Positions 5,351 to 14,138 are shown, counted from the first letter of the stretch. The stretch: 27,811 bases of DNA from JAOUFP01 sp947085825 (GCA_947085825.1 CAMTXX010000073.1:1-27811), one strand, 5' to 3'. Notes: generated by a model not told the origin, from the sequence alone. Numbers and translations are program-made.

Positions 5351-6790
5351 ATGCCCTCAGTTTCAAAAACAACCATTGCGACAGCCCTGCTTTTTTTAAT
5401 TTTGATAAACGGTTGTTCTTTGCGCAAACAGCCATTGGATTATTCAGTAAACCTGCCTGATTCTTTCAGTCAAGGCCCGGCAGCAGAAGGGGCATTCCCG
5501 GTTCAGGGCAAATGGTGGAAACACTTTGGTGATGAACATCTCAATGCCCTTATGGAAGAGGCGTTCCTGAGCAATCTTGACATTGCGCAGGCATATGAAA
5601 GGTATAATCAGGCGCAGGCTGTTTTCAGGTCAGCAGAATCAGTTGGAAGCCTTCAGATCAATATAGCGGCTTCAGCGTCAAGATCCCGTCAGAGTTTGCC
5701 TTCAGGCATACAGACGGCCGGAAGATATGGGCTTTCAGCAGCGGCAAGCTATGAGATTGATGTCTGGAAGAAGTTGTCTTCGAGGGCAGAGGCGGCGCGG
5801 CTGGAATCATCAGCTTCACAGAATGATGTCCGGGCTTTATATATAAGCATTTCTGCTTCGGTGGCTGATCTCTATTATCTGGCTGCAGAACAATCGGCGC
5901 AGGTGGAATTGGCAGACAGAACGATCGCCTCATTCAGGGAGACCCTTCAAGGCGTGGAAAACAGGTATCTGGAAGGTTTGGTTCCTGTCATAGATGTTTA
6001 TCAGGCGCGTCAGAATGTTGCTATAGCAGAGGCCCGGAGAATTGTTTTCAGGAAGAATCTTGAGGTTGCTCTTAATGCCCTTTCCGTCCTTCTCGGTAAA
6101 TTTCCGTTTGAAAAAGCGAGACCCAATTTTTCGGAATTACCCGAGCCTCCTGATTTTCGGGCAGGGTTGCCGTCCCAAATGCTTATTCATAGGCCTGATA
6201 TCCGGGCTGCACTATTTCGTGTTCAGGCAAGCGATGAGCGTCTTGCTGCGGCAATAGCAGACCGTTTTCCGTCTTTCAGTCTGACAGGCAGCGCCGGGGG
6301 CTTAAGCGAACAGGCCAGAAATATTCTGGATTCACCCAATTTATTCTGGAGTCTTCTCATTGATGCTGTTCAGCCCATACTGGATGGAGGAAGACGCAGG
6401 GCTGAGGTTGAGCGTTCTGAGGCAGTTTTGCGAGAAAGGCTTCTGGCTTATCATAAAACCGTGATTGAGGCATTCAGGGAAGTTGAAGATGCACTTGTCA
6501 GGAGCAGGGAAGCAGGGCTTCTTATTGAAAGACTTTCTGAAAGAGTCTCCGCTGCGACAGAAGAACTGCGCTTTGCAACCGATAATTATCTGCTGGGGTT
6601 AAACGATTATCTTCCGGTGCTTTTGGCGCAAAGGAGATATTATGAATCTGCCGGCGCTCTGCTTGACGCCAGAAGGCAGTTTATTACAGCCAGAATAGAA
6701 TTGGCGAGGGCTGTTGGATGCGGGTGGATGGAAGAAAATATGGATTTGCGGCTGTCTTCGGCTTTGAGTGACAAGGAGGAAAGGGAGTGA
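5351..6790 (+). CDS. RND efflux outer-membrane lipoprotein (NodT/OprM family)
   Basis: This 479-residue protein is the outer-membrane channel of a tripartite exporter. It starts with a lipoprotein signal (hydrophobic ALLFLILINGC, lipidated C22). Two TolC-type repeats follow: the first has the NALMEEAFLSNLDIAQAYERYNQAQA pattern; the second begins near RPDIRAALFRVQASDERLAAAIADRFPSFSLTGSAG, the family's hallmark. Length is normal. ATG 5351 lies 7 bp after the korA stop with no clear ribosome site, suggesting translational coupling. The stop overlaps the start of the membrane-fusion gene (GTGA at 6787-6790). It would form the exit duct for the inner-membrane pump encoded two genes on. Confidence 0.9.
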   Translation: MPSVSKTTIATALLFLILINGCSLRKQPLDYSVNLPDSFSQGPAAEGAFPVQGKWWKHFGDEHLNALMEEAFLSNLDIAQAYERYNQAQAVFRSAESVGSLQINIAASASRSRQSLPSGIQTAGRYGLSAAASYEIDVWKKLSSRAEAARLESSASQNDVRALYISISASVADLYYLAAEQSAQVELADRTIASFRETLQGVENRYLEGLVPVIDVYQARQNVAIAEARRIVFRKNLEVALNALSVLLGKFPFEKARPNFSELPEPPDFRAGLPSQMLIHRPDIRAALFRVQASDERLAAAIADRFPSFSLTGSAGGLSEQARNILDSPNLFWSLLIDAVQPILDGGRRRAEVERSEAVLRERLLAYHKTVIEAFREVEDALVRSREAGLLIERLSERVSAATEELRFATDNYLLGLNDYLPVLLAQRRYYESAGALLDARRQFITARIELARAVGCGWMEENMDLRLSSALSDKEERE

Positions 6791-7953
6791 AAGAAAAAAT
6801 AATTAAATGGGTTCTGCCTTTTATTATTATACTTGCGGGATTAGGATTGCTGCTGCTTCTGGGCAGCCGCCGCGCTGTTTCCGTAAAAGAGGTAAAAAAA
6901 GAAATGGGCGCTTTGGTTCATATTATAAACGTTGTAAAGGCAAATCATCAGGTGGTGGTTGAAGGCACAGGCACGGTACAGGCAGCCCGGGAGATAACCT
7001 TAGTTCCGGAGGTCAGCGGCCTGACTACCTATGTTTCTCCTGATTTTGTCGCCGGAGGATTTGTTAAAAAAGGCGAGATCATGCTTGAGATATCAGATGC
7101 GGATTACAAATCAGCAGTTGAACAGGCAAAGGCAAAAAAGGTCAATGCTGAATATGAATTGTCCGTTACAGAGAGCAGGGCGCGCATAGCGAGGGCTGAA
7201 TGGGAAAAGATTGCAAATAATACCGGCAAATCCCCTAATCCGCTTGTGCTGCATGAGCCTCAGATGAAGAATGCCGGGGCAGCGCTTGCCGCTGCTGAGG
7301 CTGCTCTTCATCAGGCACAGCTTGAACTTGAACGGACAAAAATTATCGCGCCATTTAATTGTATTGTTCGGTCTGAATCTGTTGAGCCAGGGCAGTATGT
7401 AAGGGCCGGCAGCAGCATAGCCGTCATAGCAGCAACAGATTTGGCAGAAATTGCAGTGCCTCTTGCGCTTGAAGAATTGAGATGGCTTGATATTCCGATA
7501 CAGGCAAAAGGGGGCAAGGGCTCGCCTGCTGTTGTTACTGTCAGGGTTGGTGAAGAGGCATATCAGTGGAACGGCCATATTGTCCGTTCACAGCAGGAAG
7601 TGGATGAAAAAACAAGGATGGTTAAGGTCGTCATCGAGGTGAAAGAGCCGTATAAACTTTCAGGCAGCAATAAGAAGTATCCGCTTGCCATCAATACCTT
7701 TGCGGAGGTTTCCATAAAGGGTAAAACAATTTCGGGCATATCAATACCAAAGACTGCATTTCGGGAAAATTCCACTGTATGGGTAATGGATAATGAAAAC
7801 AAACTCAGGATCAGAAGCGTTACCCCTGTCCGGACAGAGCGTGAGACTGTGATTATTGGCGATGGACTTAGGCCTGGCGATGTTGTAGTCAACACGAACC
7901 TCTCAGGAGCCGCAGACGGCATGAAACTCAGGACTTCAGATAAAGGAAACTGA
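6787..7953 (+). CDS. RND efflux periplasmic adaptor (membrane-fusion protein)
   Basis: This 388-residue adaptor links pump and outer-membrane channel. An N-terminal membrane anchor (WVLPFIIILAGLGLLLLLG) leads to the first half of a lipoyl-like domain (ITLVPEVSGLTTYVSPDFVAGGFVKKGE). A coiled-coil hairpin of about residues 100-180 is rich in alanine (KNAGAALAAAEAALHQAQLELERTK). The second lipoyl half follows (IIAPFNCIVRSESVEPGQYVRAGS), then beta-barrel and membrane-proximal domains (VVIGDGLRPGDVVV). GTG 6787 overlaps the upstream stop. It ends 2 bp before the pump start. Substrate class cannot be predicted. Confidence 0.9.
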   Translation: MKEKIIKWVLPFIIILAGLGLLLLLGSRRAVSVKEVKKEMGALVHIINVVKANHQVVVEGTGTVQAAREITLVPEVSGLTTYVSPDFVAGGFVKKGEIMLEISDADYKSAVEQAKAKKVNAEYELSVTESRARIARAEWEKIANNTGKSPNPLVLHEPQMKNAGAALAAAEAALHQAQLELERTKIIAPFNCIVRSESVEPGQYVRAGSSIAVIAATDLAEIAVPLALEELRWLDIPIQAKGGKGSPAVVTVRVGEEAYQWNGHIVRSQQEVDEKTRMVKVVIEVKEPYKLSGSNKKYPLAINTFAEVSIKGKTISGISIPKTAFRENSTVWVMDNENKLRIRSVTPVRTERETVIIGDGLRPGDVVVNTNLSGAADGMKLRTSDKGN

Positions 7954-7955
7954 CT

Positions 7956-10900
7956 GTGAACAAAAAGATCAAATGGATGGCGCAGAATCATGTAGCTGCC
8001 AACCTTCTTATGATGGTGTTTATCATCGGCGGGCTTTTTATGGCGTATTCCATCAAGCAGGAGGTTTTCCCTGAGATAGCCCTTGACATGGTCCAGATAT
8101 CTGTAGCATATCCCGGAGCAGGGCCTGAGGAGATCGAAGAGGGCATTCTGCTTAAGATAGAGGAGGGCATAAGCGGAGTTGCAGGCATTAAAGAGATAAA
8201 GTCAACCGCTTCTGAGGGAAACGGTGCGATATTTGCCGAGGTTCTGAAGGGTGAAGATGTTGACCGGATAATACAGGATGTAAAGGCAGAGGTTGACCGT
8301 ATTACTACTTTGTCCCGTGATGCTGAGCGGCCTGTAATTACCAAGGTTATAAACCGCAGCGAGGTTGTTTCTGTTGTTTTATATGGGAATATTCCGGAGA
8401 GAAGCCTTAGAGAACTTGCCGAGTCGGTCAGGGATGACCTTCTTGCAATGCCGCAGATTACACAGGTTGAACTTTTGGGTGTAAGGCCATATGAGATTTC
8501 CATTGAAGTCTCTGAAGAAAGCCTTCGGCGGTACGGCTTAACTCTTAACCGGGTTTCTGACAGGGTCAGGCAGGCTTCCATAGATCTTCCGGCCGGCTCC
8601 ATAAAGGCTGAAGCAGGTGAAATTCTTATACGCACCAAGGAGAGACGCTATAGGGGAAGCGAATATGAGAATATAACAATTATCGGGAATGCTGACGGAA
8701 GTGAGGTCAAGCTGCGTGATATTGCCGCGGTGCGCGACTCGTTCAGTGAGACCGACGAATACTCCAGGTTTGACGGATTGCCTGCCGCAATGCTGTCTAT
8801 CTTCAGGGTGGCAGACCAGAGGCCTACGGAAATTTCAAAAATTGTAAAGGACTACGTCGGCTCAAAAAAAGACAGCCTGCCTGAATCAGTAAAAATAGCT
8901 GCCTGGAACGATACTACAGAACTGCTTGAGAGCAGAATGAACCTGCTTCTGAAAAATGCCTTTTATGGGTTGATTCTTGTTTTTCTCATTCTCGGTCTGT
9001 TCTTGCAGATAAGGCTTGCGCTTTGGGTGATGCTCGGCATCCCCATCTCTTTTCTCGGCGCTATGCTTTTTATGCCCGGGCTGGATGTGTCTGTCAACAT
9101 GATGTCGCTTTTCGCCTTTATCCTTGCCCTCGGCATTGTTGTTGATGATGCAATTGTAGTTGGGGAGAACGTTTATTCTCACCGGCGCATGGGTAAGCCA
9201 TATTTTCAGGCTGCTGTTGAGGGAGCAACAGAAGTAGCCAAACCGGTTGTTTTCTCGGTGCTCACAACCATTGCCGCTTTTGCCCCCCTTATTTTCCTGA
9301 GCGGGACAATGGGCAAGTTTATAAAGGTCATTCCGTTTGTAGTTATTCCCATTCTTATCATATCCCTTATAGAGTCTCTATTTGTTCTGCCTGCCCACCT
9401 TTCACTCGGAAAAGAAATGAAGAATTTAACGGGTATCTTTCGCGTAGTCGAGAAGGTAAGGCTTGCCTTCAGCAGCAGGCTTGAGAGTTTTATAAGCGGG
9501 GCTTATACCAGAGCTTTATCTCTTTGCGTCAGATACCGTTATATTACCGTAGCTGCGGCAATAGCCGGTTTGCTTGTCAGCGCCGGTTTAGTGGGTGCAG
9601 GGATTGTGAAATTCCAGTTCATGCCTGTAGTTGACGGGGATATTGTGATCACATCCCTTCAAATGCCTCTCGGCACACCGGTTGAAGAGACCGGCCGCGT
9701 ACAGGAATATATCGCTAAAAAAGGCGAGGAGGCAGTTGCCGGGTTTGACGCAAAGCGCACTGACGGCAAGTCTGTCCTGCGTCATACCTATTCCATTATC
9801 GGGAAGAACCTTACAGTTGCGCGGGGAGGGTTTGAATCAATAGAGGGAGCGCATCTTGCAAGCTCGATTATGCTTTTGACAAAGAGCGAGGTGAGGAATC
9901 TTCCGGCAGAAGAGATAGCAAACCGATGGAGGCAGGCTGCAGGAGACATCCCGGGCATTGATTCGCTGACCTTTAATTCCAATCTTATAAATTTTGGCGC
10001 AAATATTGATATAAGGCTCGCACATGAAGACACTGCTGTCCTGTCAAAAGCTGCTGCCAGATTAAAGGAGGAAATCCGGCAGTATCCGGGAATAAGCGAC
10101 ATTGCTGATAATTTCAAACACGGCAAAAAAGAGCTCAAGATCCGCCTTAAGCCTGAAGCCCGCACACTCGGAATTACTGAGGAGGAACTTGGACGCCAGA
10201 TAAGGGCGGCATTTTTTGGCGCAGAGTCTCTGCGTCTGCAAAGAGGCAGAAATGAGTTAAAGGTTATGGTGCGCTATCCTGAAGCTGACAGGAAAAATAC
10301 GGCAGATCTTTATTCCCTGCGCATCAGGACCGGCGCAGGCGTGGAAGTCCCTCTTTCAGTTGCCGCTGAAATAGAGGAAGGAGTTGGATATAGCACTATC
10401 AACCGCGCTGACAGAAAGCGTGTTGTTAATGTTACTGCCGGCGTAGACAGTAAATTTGCAAATGCAACTGAAGTTCTTATGGATATCAGAAATAATTCAC
10501 TCAAAGAACTCATGGCGGATTATCCCGGCCTTTCCTACAGCCTCGAAGGAGAGGAAAAAGAAAGAAGTGATTCCATGATGAGCATGGGCAAGGGATTCGG
10601 CTTTGCGCTGTTTCTTATATATGCGCTTCTGGCCGTGCCTATCAGGAGTTACAGTCAGCCTTTTATCATTATGGCGTCCATTCCCTTTGGAGTGGTCGGA
10701 GCAGTCCTCGGACATTTGATAATGGGGTTTAACCTCAGTATTCTGAGCATGTTTGGAATTGTGGCTTTGTCAGGCGTTGTAGTGAACGCCGCGCTTTTGC
10801 TTATAGATTTTATAAACAGGGAGATAGAAAATGGCAGTGAAGCAGTCAATGCAGTCATTGTGTCAGGACAGCGCCGTTTCCGACCGATACTCCTTACATC

Positions 10901-11096
10901 TCTTACTACTTCTTTTGGATTAACTCCGATGATACTGGAAACGAGCGTTCAGGCCCAGTTTCTTATACCGATGGCAATAAGCCTTGCATTTGGGGTCCTT
11001 TTTTCCACAGGCATTACCCTGCTGCTCATTCCTTCGCTTTATATGATTCTTGAAGATATTAAAGGGAGCCTGAAACAAAGGCCTTCGAATATCTAA
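7956..11096 (+). CDS. RND-family inner-membrane efflux pump
   Basis: This 1046-residue protein has the full RND size and duplicated layout: an N-terminal TM helix (ANLLMMVFIIGGLFMAYSI), a large periplasmic porter loop, a TM block from about 335, then a second half with its own porter loop (from about 560) and a final TM block. The proton-relay aspartates are present as D397-D398 in LALGIVVDDAIVVGENV. The second half carries GVVVNAALLLIDFINR at the equivalent site. This fits the AcrB/HAE-like group of proton-driven exporters rather than SecDF. GTG 7956 follows the adaptor stop by 2 bp. A terminator sits right after the stop codon, closing the efflux operon. Confidence 0.92.
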   Translation: MNKKIKWMAQNHVAANLLMMVFIIGGLFMAYSIKQEVFPEIALDMVQISVAYPGAGPEEIEEGILLKIEEGISGVAGIKEIKSTASEGNGAIFAEVLKGEDVDRIIQDVKAEVDRITTLSRDAERPVITKVINRSEVVSVVLYGNIPERSLRELAESVRDDLLAMPQITQVELLGVRPYEISIEVSEESLRRYGLTLNRVSDRVRQASIDLPAGSIKAEAGEILIRTKERRYRGSEYENITIIGNADGSEVKLRDIAAVRDSFSETDEYSRFDGLPAAMLSIFRVADQRPTEISKIVKDYVGSKKDSLPESVKIAAWNDTTELLESRMNLLLKNAFYGLILVFLILGLFLQIRLALWVMLGIPISFLGAMLFMPGLDVSVNMMSLFAFILALGIVVDDAIVVGENVYSHRRMGKPYFQAAVEGATEVAKPVVFSVLTTIAAFAPLIFLSGTMGKFIKVIPFVVIPILIISLIESLFVLPAHLSLGKEMKNLTGIFRVVEKVRLAFSSRLESFISGAYTRALSLCVRYRYITVAAAIAGLLVSAGLVGAGIVKFQFMPVVDGDIVITSLQMPLGTPVEETGRVQEYIAKKGEEAVAGFDAKRTDGKSVLRHTYSIIGKNLTVARGGFESIEGAHLASSIMLLTKSEVRNLPAEEIANRWRQAAGDIPGIDSLTFNSNLINFGANIDIRLAHEDTAVLSKAAARLKEEIRQYPGISDIADNFKHGKKELKIRLKPEARTLGITEEELGRQIRAAFFGAESLRLQRGRNELKVMVRYPEADRKNTADLYSLRIRTGAGVEVPLSVAAEIEEGVGYSTINRADRKRVVNVTAGVDSKFANATEVLMDIRNNSLKELMADYPGLSYSLEGEEKERSDSMMSMGKGFGFALFLIYALLAVPIRSYSQPFIIMASIPFGVVGAVLGHLIMGFNLSILSMFGIVALSGVVVNAALLLIDFINREIENGSEAVNAVIVSGQRRFRPILLTSLTTSFGLTPMILETSVQAQFLIPMAISLAFGVLFSTGITLLLIPSLYMILEDIKGSLKQRPSNI

Positions 11097-11124
11097 ATGG
11101 GGATACCCCCATATTTTTATTTTT
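11097..11124 (+). terminator. Rho-independent terminator after the RND pump gene
   Basis: ATGGGG at 11097-11102 and CCCCAT at 11107-11112 form a 6-bp stem with a 4-base loop, followed by ATTTTTATTTTT. The stem begins at the base after the TAA stop. It separates the korA-efflux transcript from korB. The stem is short, so some read-through is possible. Confidence 0.7.
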
Positions 11125-11149
11125 GAAAAGGTTAGTGTAAGATATATAT

Positions 11150-12001
11150 ATGTCATCATTAGAAGATTATAAAGGTCAGACGCCGGCCTGGTGTCCGGGC
11201 TGCGGCAACTTCGGCATTCTCAAGACATTCAAGGATGCGGTTGTTGAACTCGGCCTGGAGCCTCATCAGTTCACTATCGTCTCAGGCATTGGTCAGGCAG
11301 CGAAATTTCCTCATTATCTGAAATGCAATACCTTCAATGGTCTCCATGGAAGGAGTCTTCCTGTTGCGACCGGCTTGAAGCTTGCGAATCATGAAATGAA
11401 GGTGTTCGCTGTTACAGGAGACGGAGACTGTTATGGCGAGGGCGGCAATCATCTGCTTCATGCAATCAGAAGGAATATCGGCATTAAGCTTTTTGTCCAT
11501 GACAACCAGATATACGGCCTTACGAAAGGCCAGGCCTCGCCGACGAGCATGGAGGGTATCAAGACAAAAAACCAGCCTCTGGGGGTCTTCTCAGAACAGT
11601 TCAACCCAATGGCCTTTGCGATAGCCCTTGATTGCAGTTTTGCGGCAAGGGGCTTCTCAGGCGATCCTGAACATCTGAAAGGACTGATAAAGGAGGCGAT
11701 GCAGCACAAAGGGTTTTCTCTTGTTGATATTTTGCAGCCCTGTGTGGTCTTCAACAAGATAAATACCTATGAATGGTACCGGCAGAGGGTGTATCACCTC
11801 GAAGCTGAGTACAATCCCGAGGACAGGGTTGAAGCCTTCAGGCGGGCGCTTGAATGGGGTGACCGCATCCCCCTTGGGATACTCTTTAGAAACAGCCGTC
11901 CTGTCTATGAACAACGGATATCTGTTATACAGGACAAACCCCTTGTAAAACAACCGTTTGATATTTCAAAAGTTGAAGCCACAATGAGAGAGTTTTACTG
12001 A
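11150..12001 (+). CDS. korB: 2-oxoacid:ferredoxin oxidoreductase, beta subunit
   Basis: This 283-residue protein carries the thiamine diphosphate site: GDGDCYGEGGNHLLHA followed by the metal-binding DNQIYGLTKGQASPTS. The N-terminal WCPGCGNFG supplies C15 and C18, usual ligands of the [4Fe-4S] cluster, and a further cysteine lies in LQPCVVFNKINTYEWY. In some relatives a third ligand sits in SGIGC; here that position is Q49 (SGIGQAAKFPHY), with C59 nearby, so cluster coordination may differ. It should pair with the gamma-alpha subunit at 3586, although 5.8 kb of efflux genes and a terminator separate them. ATG 11150 has no good ribosome site; TTGAAA at 11123 and an AT-rich TATATA just before the start suggest its own promoter. 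Confidence 0.9.
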   Translation: MSSLEDYKGQTPAWCPGCGNFGILKTFKDAVVELGLEPHQFTIVSGIGQAAKFPHYLKCNTFNGLHGRSLPVATGLKLANHEMKVFAVTGDGDCYGEGGNHLLHAIRRNIGIKLFVHDNQIYGLTKGQASPTSMEGIKTKNQPLGVFSEQFNPMAFAIALDCSFAARGFSGDPEHLKGLIKEAMQHKGFSLVDILQPCVVFNKINTYEWYRQRVYHLEAEYNPEDRVEAFRRALEWGDRIPLGILFRNSRPVYEQRISVIQDKPLVKQPFDISKVEATMREFY

Positions 12002-12057
12002 TATGGCAAATTGCTTCGATTGATGAAACCAGCAGATTATAAGAGGATGACCACCTT

Positions 12058-12774
12058 ATGCTGACGGCCCTGGCAGTTCTGTCAACCGCTCTGTATGTCT
12101 TCGGCTATTACCGGATGCCGTTTGTCTATGGAGGTTTTGTCCTTCAGGTGGCGTATATGATCATGCGGGGGATAGAACTCGGCAGACTGCCCCTTGTCGG
12201 GCCTCACGACACCCTGTTTTTTCTCTCCACATCCTTCATGCTTTTTGCCATTCCGGTATCCTTTGGTTTGAAGAACAGACAGCGTTTTCTTAATTCCGCG
12301 ACAGCGATGACCGTTTTTTTCATGCTTGCCTCAATGCTTGCGAAGCCCTGGAGCCATCCACTCCCTCCCATATTGAAGACCTTCTGGTTTGAGGTACATG
12401 TCGCCTTGTCCTTCTTCTCTTATGCCCTTTTCGGTCTTGCCGCGATACTTGGGGCGCTGTACCTTACTGACAGGGAAGAGGAGACCGAAAGCCTCCAGTA
12501 TAAGATGATACTGGTCGGTTATTTCTTTTTCTCTGTTGCGATGATATTCGGCGGCATATGGGGCTTTTACGCCTGGGGCACTTACTGGCTCTGGACGCCC
12601 AAGGAATTATGGACTGTGATACTCTGGCTTTTTTACAGCCTTTATCTTCACGCGAGGCTGAGACAGTGGTGGGCAGGCAGGCCTGCTGCCGTGCTCGGCA
12701 TCATCGGATTTGCCGTCGTATTATTTACGTATCTCGGGGTGAGTTTGCTTATGAAGAGCTCTCACTCCTTTTAA
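12058..12774 (+). CDS. ccsA: Cytochrome c biogenesis protein CcsA/ResC
   Basis: This 238-residue polytopic membrane protein has about seven or eight helices and the tryptophan-rich haem-handling motif WGTYWLWTPKELW. Conserved histidines are in FEVHVALSFFSYALF and SLYLHARL. It belongs to System II cytochrome c maturation, where CcsA and the ResB partner carry haem across the membrane and attach it to CXXCH apocytochromes. The usual aspartate of the WDPKE motif is threonine here. ATG 12058 has AAGAGGA about 11 bases upstream. The ResB-like partner starts 8 bp downstream, so the two are probably co-translated. Confidence 0.88.
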   Translation: MLTALAVLSTALYVFGYYRMPFVYGGFVLQVAYMIMRGIELGRLPLVGPHDTLFFLSTSFMLFAIPVSFGLKNRQRFLNSATAMTVFFMLASMLAKPWSHPLPPILKTFWFEVHVALSFFSYALFGLAAILGALYLTDREEETESLQYKMILVGYFFFSVAMIFGGIWGFYAWGTYWLWTPKELWTVILWLFYSLYLHARLRQWWAGRPAAVLGIIGFAVVLFTYLGVSLLMKSSHSF

Positions 12775-12782
12775 AGACAGTT

Positions 12783-13544
12783 ATGGATAATGTGTTGAAA
12801 AACAAAAATATGCTGATAAAAATACTTAAGTTTTTTATGTCCTTAAGGACAGCCATATGGCTTATCATGGCGCTGCTCTGCCTCCTTTTCTATGGGGCGG
12901 TCGTAATGCCGGTGTACGAGGAGTTTCAGTCTTTGCATGCTGTGCCGCTTTTTCAGTGGATGACTGAAAATTCTCCCGGCTTAACCTGGTGGCTGTGGGC
13001 AGCTATCGGCGTTATTTCGCTTCTGACTGCAAATACTCTCCTTTGCAGCATAGAGTCTGTCTTTAAAAAGAAAAGCGCCCGGCAGTGGCTGCTTGTTATC
13101 TCTCCACAGGTGGTGCATATCGGTTTTCTCTTCATGCTCCTTGCCCATCTTATAAGCGGGTATTCCGGCTTCAGAGGGATTGCGGTCGTATATGAGAACT
13201 CGGGGCTCAGGCTGCCAAACGGCAACGAAGTGCTCTTTAAGAAGATTGATGCGGATATGGACCCGAGGGGATATATGAGGGACTGGTCGGCTGATATAGA
13301 ATATTATAAGGACGGCAGATTTTTCAGGGCTGACAGGATAAGACCTAACAACCCTTCTTTGCAGGATGACTTAGGAGTATATATCAAGAACGTCCAGTTC
13401 CAGCCCTATCCGGCTGCCATGATCGAGGTGAGCAGGGAACCCGGCGCAGCATGGGCGCTCATCGGCAGCATACTCTTTATGGCAGGGATGATAATACTGC
13501 TTATGTTTAAGATAAAAAAAGAAGAGGTAATGGGTAATGGGTAA
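12783..13544 (+). CDS. resB: ResB-like cytochrome c biogenesis protein (compact)
   Basis: This 253-residue protein has an N-terminal TM helix (RTAIWLIMALLCLLFYGAVV), a second (LWAAIGVISLLTANTLLCSI), a third with a histidine (VVHIGFLFMLLAHLI), a periplasmic domain of about 90 residues, and a last TM helix (WALIGSILFMAGMIILLMF). This is the ResB/Ccs1 plan but shorter than the usual 400+ residues. It directly follows ccsA, its functional partner. ATG 12783 is chosen over far-upstream in-frame codons because those overlap ccsA and lack a sensible N-terminus. The last codons and stop fall inside a 7-bp tandem repeat, so the C-terminal VMGNG is repeat-derived. Confidence 0.8.
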   Translation: MDNVLKNKNMLIKILKFFMSLRTAIWLIMALLCLLFYGAVVMPVYEEFQSLHAVPLFQWMTENSPGLTWWLWAAIGVISLLTANTLLCSIESVFKKKSARQWLLVISPQVVHIGFLFMLLAHLISGYSGFRGIAVVYENSGLRLPNGNEVLFKKIDADMDPRGYMRDWSADIEYYKDGRFFRADRIRPNNPSLQDDLGVYIKNVQFQPYPAAMIEVSREPGAAWALIGSILFMAGMIILLMFKIKKEEVMGNG

Positions 13545-13563
13545 TGGGTAATGGGTAATGGGT
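13526..13563 (+). repeat. 7-bp tandem repeat (GGTAATG x about 5.4)
   Basis: Five exact GGTAATG units run from 13526 to 13560, plus a partial sixth. The resB stop codon (TAA 13542-13544) lies in the third unit. Gaining units would not change the protein, because the stop is fixed relative to the first units; losing most of them would extend the C-terminus. A simple slippage tract is the most likely explanation. Confidence 0.9.
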
Positions 13564-13627
13564 CGTTAAATGACCTTTTACTGTCAACAAGGAACTAATT
13601 TTCTCATATTGAGTGGGCAGTTTTAAG

Positions 13628-13649
13628 TTCCCCTCTTAATAGAGGGGAA
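13628..13649. repeat. Perfect hairpin TTCCCCTCT-TAAT-AGAGGGGAA
   Basis: Nine-base arms TTCCCCTCT and AGAGGGGAA surround the loop TAAT between resB and the phosphoesterase gene. There is no T-run after it on either strand, so a classical terminator is unlikely. It shares the CCCCTCT/AGAGGGG arms with the repeat at 2-24. Confidence 0.6.
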
Positions 13650-13697
13650 ATAAAGCAGGGGATATTTACCCGCTTGAAATAAGAAAGAGCCGAACTA

Positions 13698-14114
13698 ATG
13701 CCGGTATTTGTTATTCATGAACACCATGCCAGGAGATTGCATTTCGACCTGAGGCTTGAGGTGGAAGATGTGTTGAAGTCCTGGGCTGTTCCCAAAGGTC
13801 CGTCCCTGAATCCTGAGGACAAAAGGCTTGCTGTGATGGTAGATGACCATGATCTTGATTATGCCGGTTTTCAAGGCAGAATACCCGAAGGTGAATACGG
13901 CGCAGGAGAGGTCTTTATCTGGGACAGCGGGAACTATGAACTAAAAAGCGGAAGCCTTGAATCAGGGAAACTGGAGGTAATATTAAAAGGCAAAAAACTC
14001 AAAGGCGTATTTGCCCTTGTCAGGATGTCAGGGAAGGTGAAGGAGTGGCTTCTTATCAAAAAGAATGACGAATATGCCGACAGGACTTTCCGGATGAAGA
14101 CGGTGAAGGCTTAA
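13698..14114 (+). CDS. Stand-alone LigD-type 3'-phosphoesterase
   Basis: This 138-residue protein matches the phosphoesterase module normally fused to the bacterial end-joining ligase LigD; it trims 3'-phosphate or 3'-ribonucleotide ends. The hallmark HEHHARRLHFDLRLE is at residues 7-21, then WAVPKGPSLNP and IPEGEYGAGEV. Catalytic and metal residues known from Pseudomonas LigD (H42, H48, D50, R52, H84) align at a constant offset with H9, H15, D17, R19 and H51. It therefore looks active. No ligase, polymerase domain or Ku gene is in the window, so it is the free-standing form found in some bacteria and archaea. A role in DNA end repair is inferred from the family. Confidence 0.9.
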   Translation: MPVFVIHEHHARRLHFDLRLEVEDVLKSWAVPKGPSLNPEDKRLAVMVDDHDLDYAGFQGRIPEGEYGAGEVFIWDSGNYELKSGSLESGKLEVILKGKKLKGVFALVRMSGKVKEWLLIKKNDEYADRTFRMKTVKA

Positions 14115-14138
14115 TTTCCCTCTTTTTATCGTCTGTTG

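Noticed and set aside
12558..12782. Extended N-terminus for the ResB-like protein
   Set aside because: This upstream in-frame stretch overlaps ccsA in another frame. The recognisable protein begins at ATG 12783.
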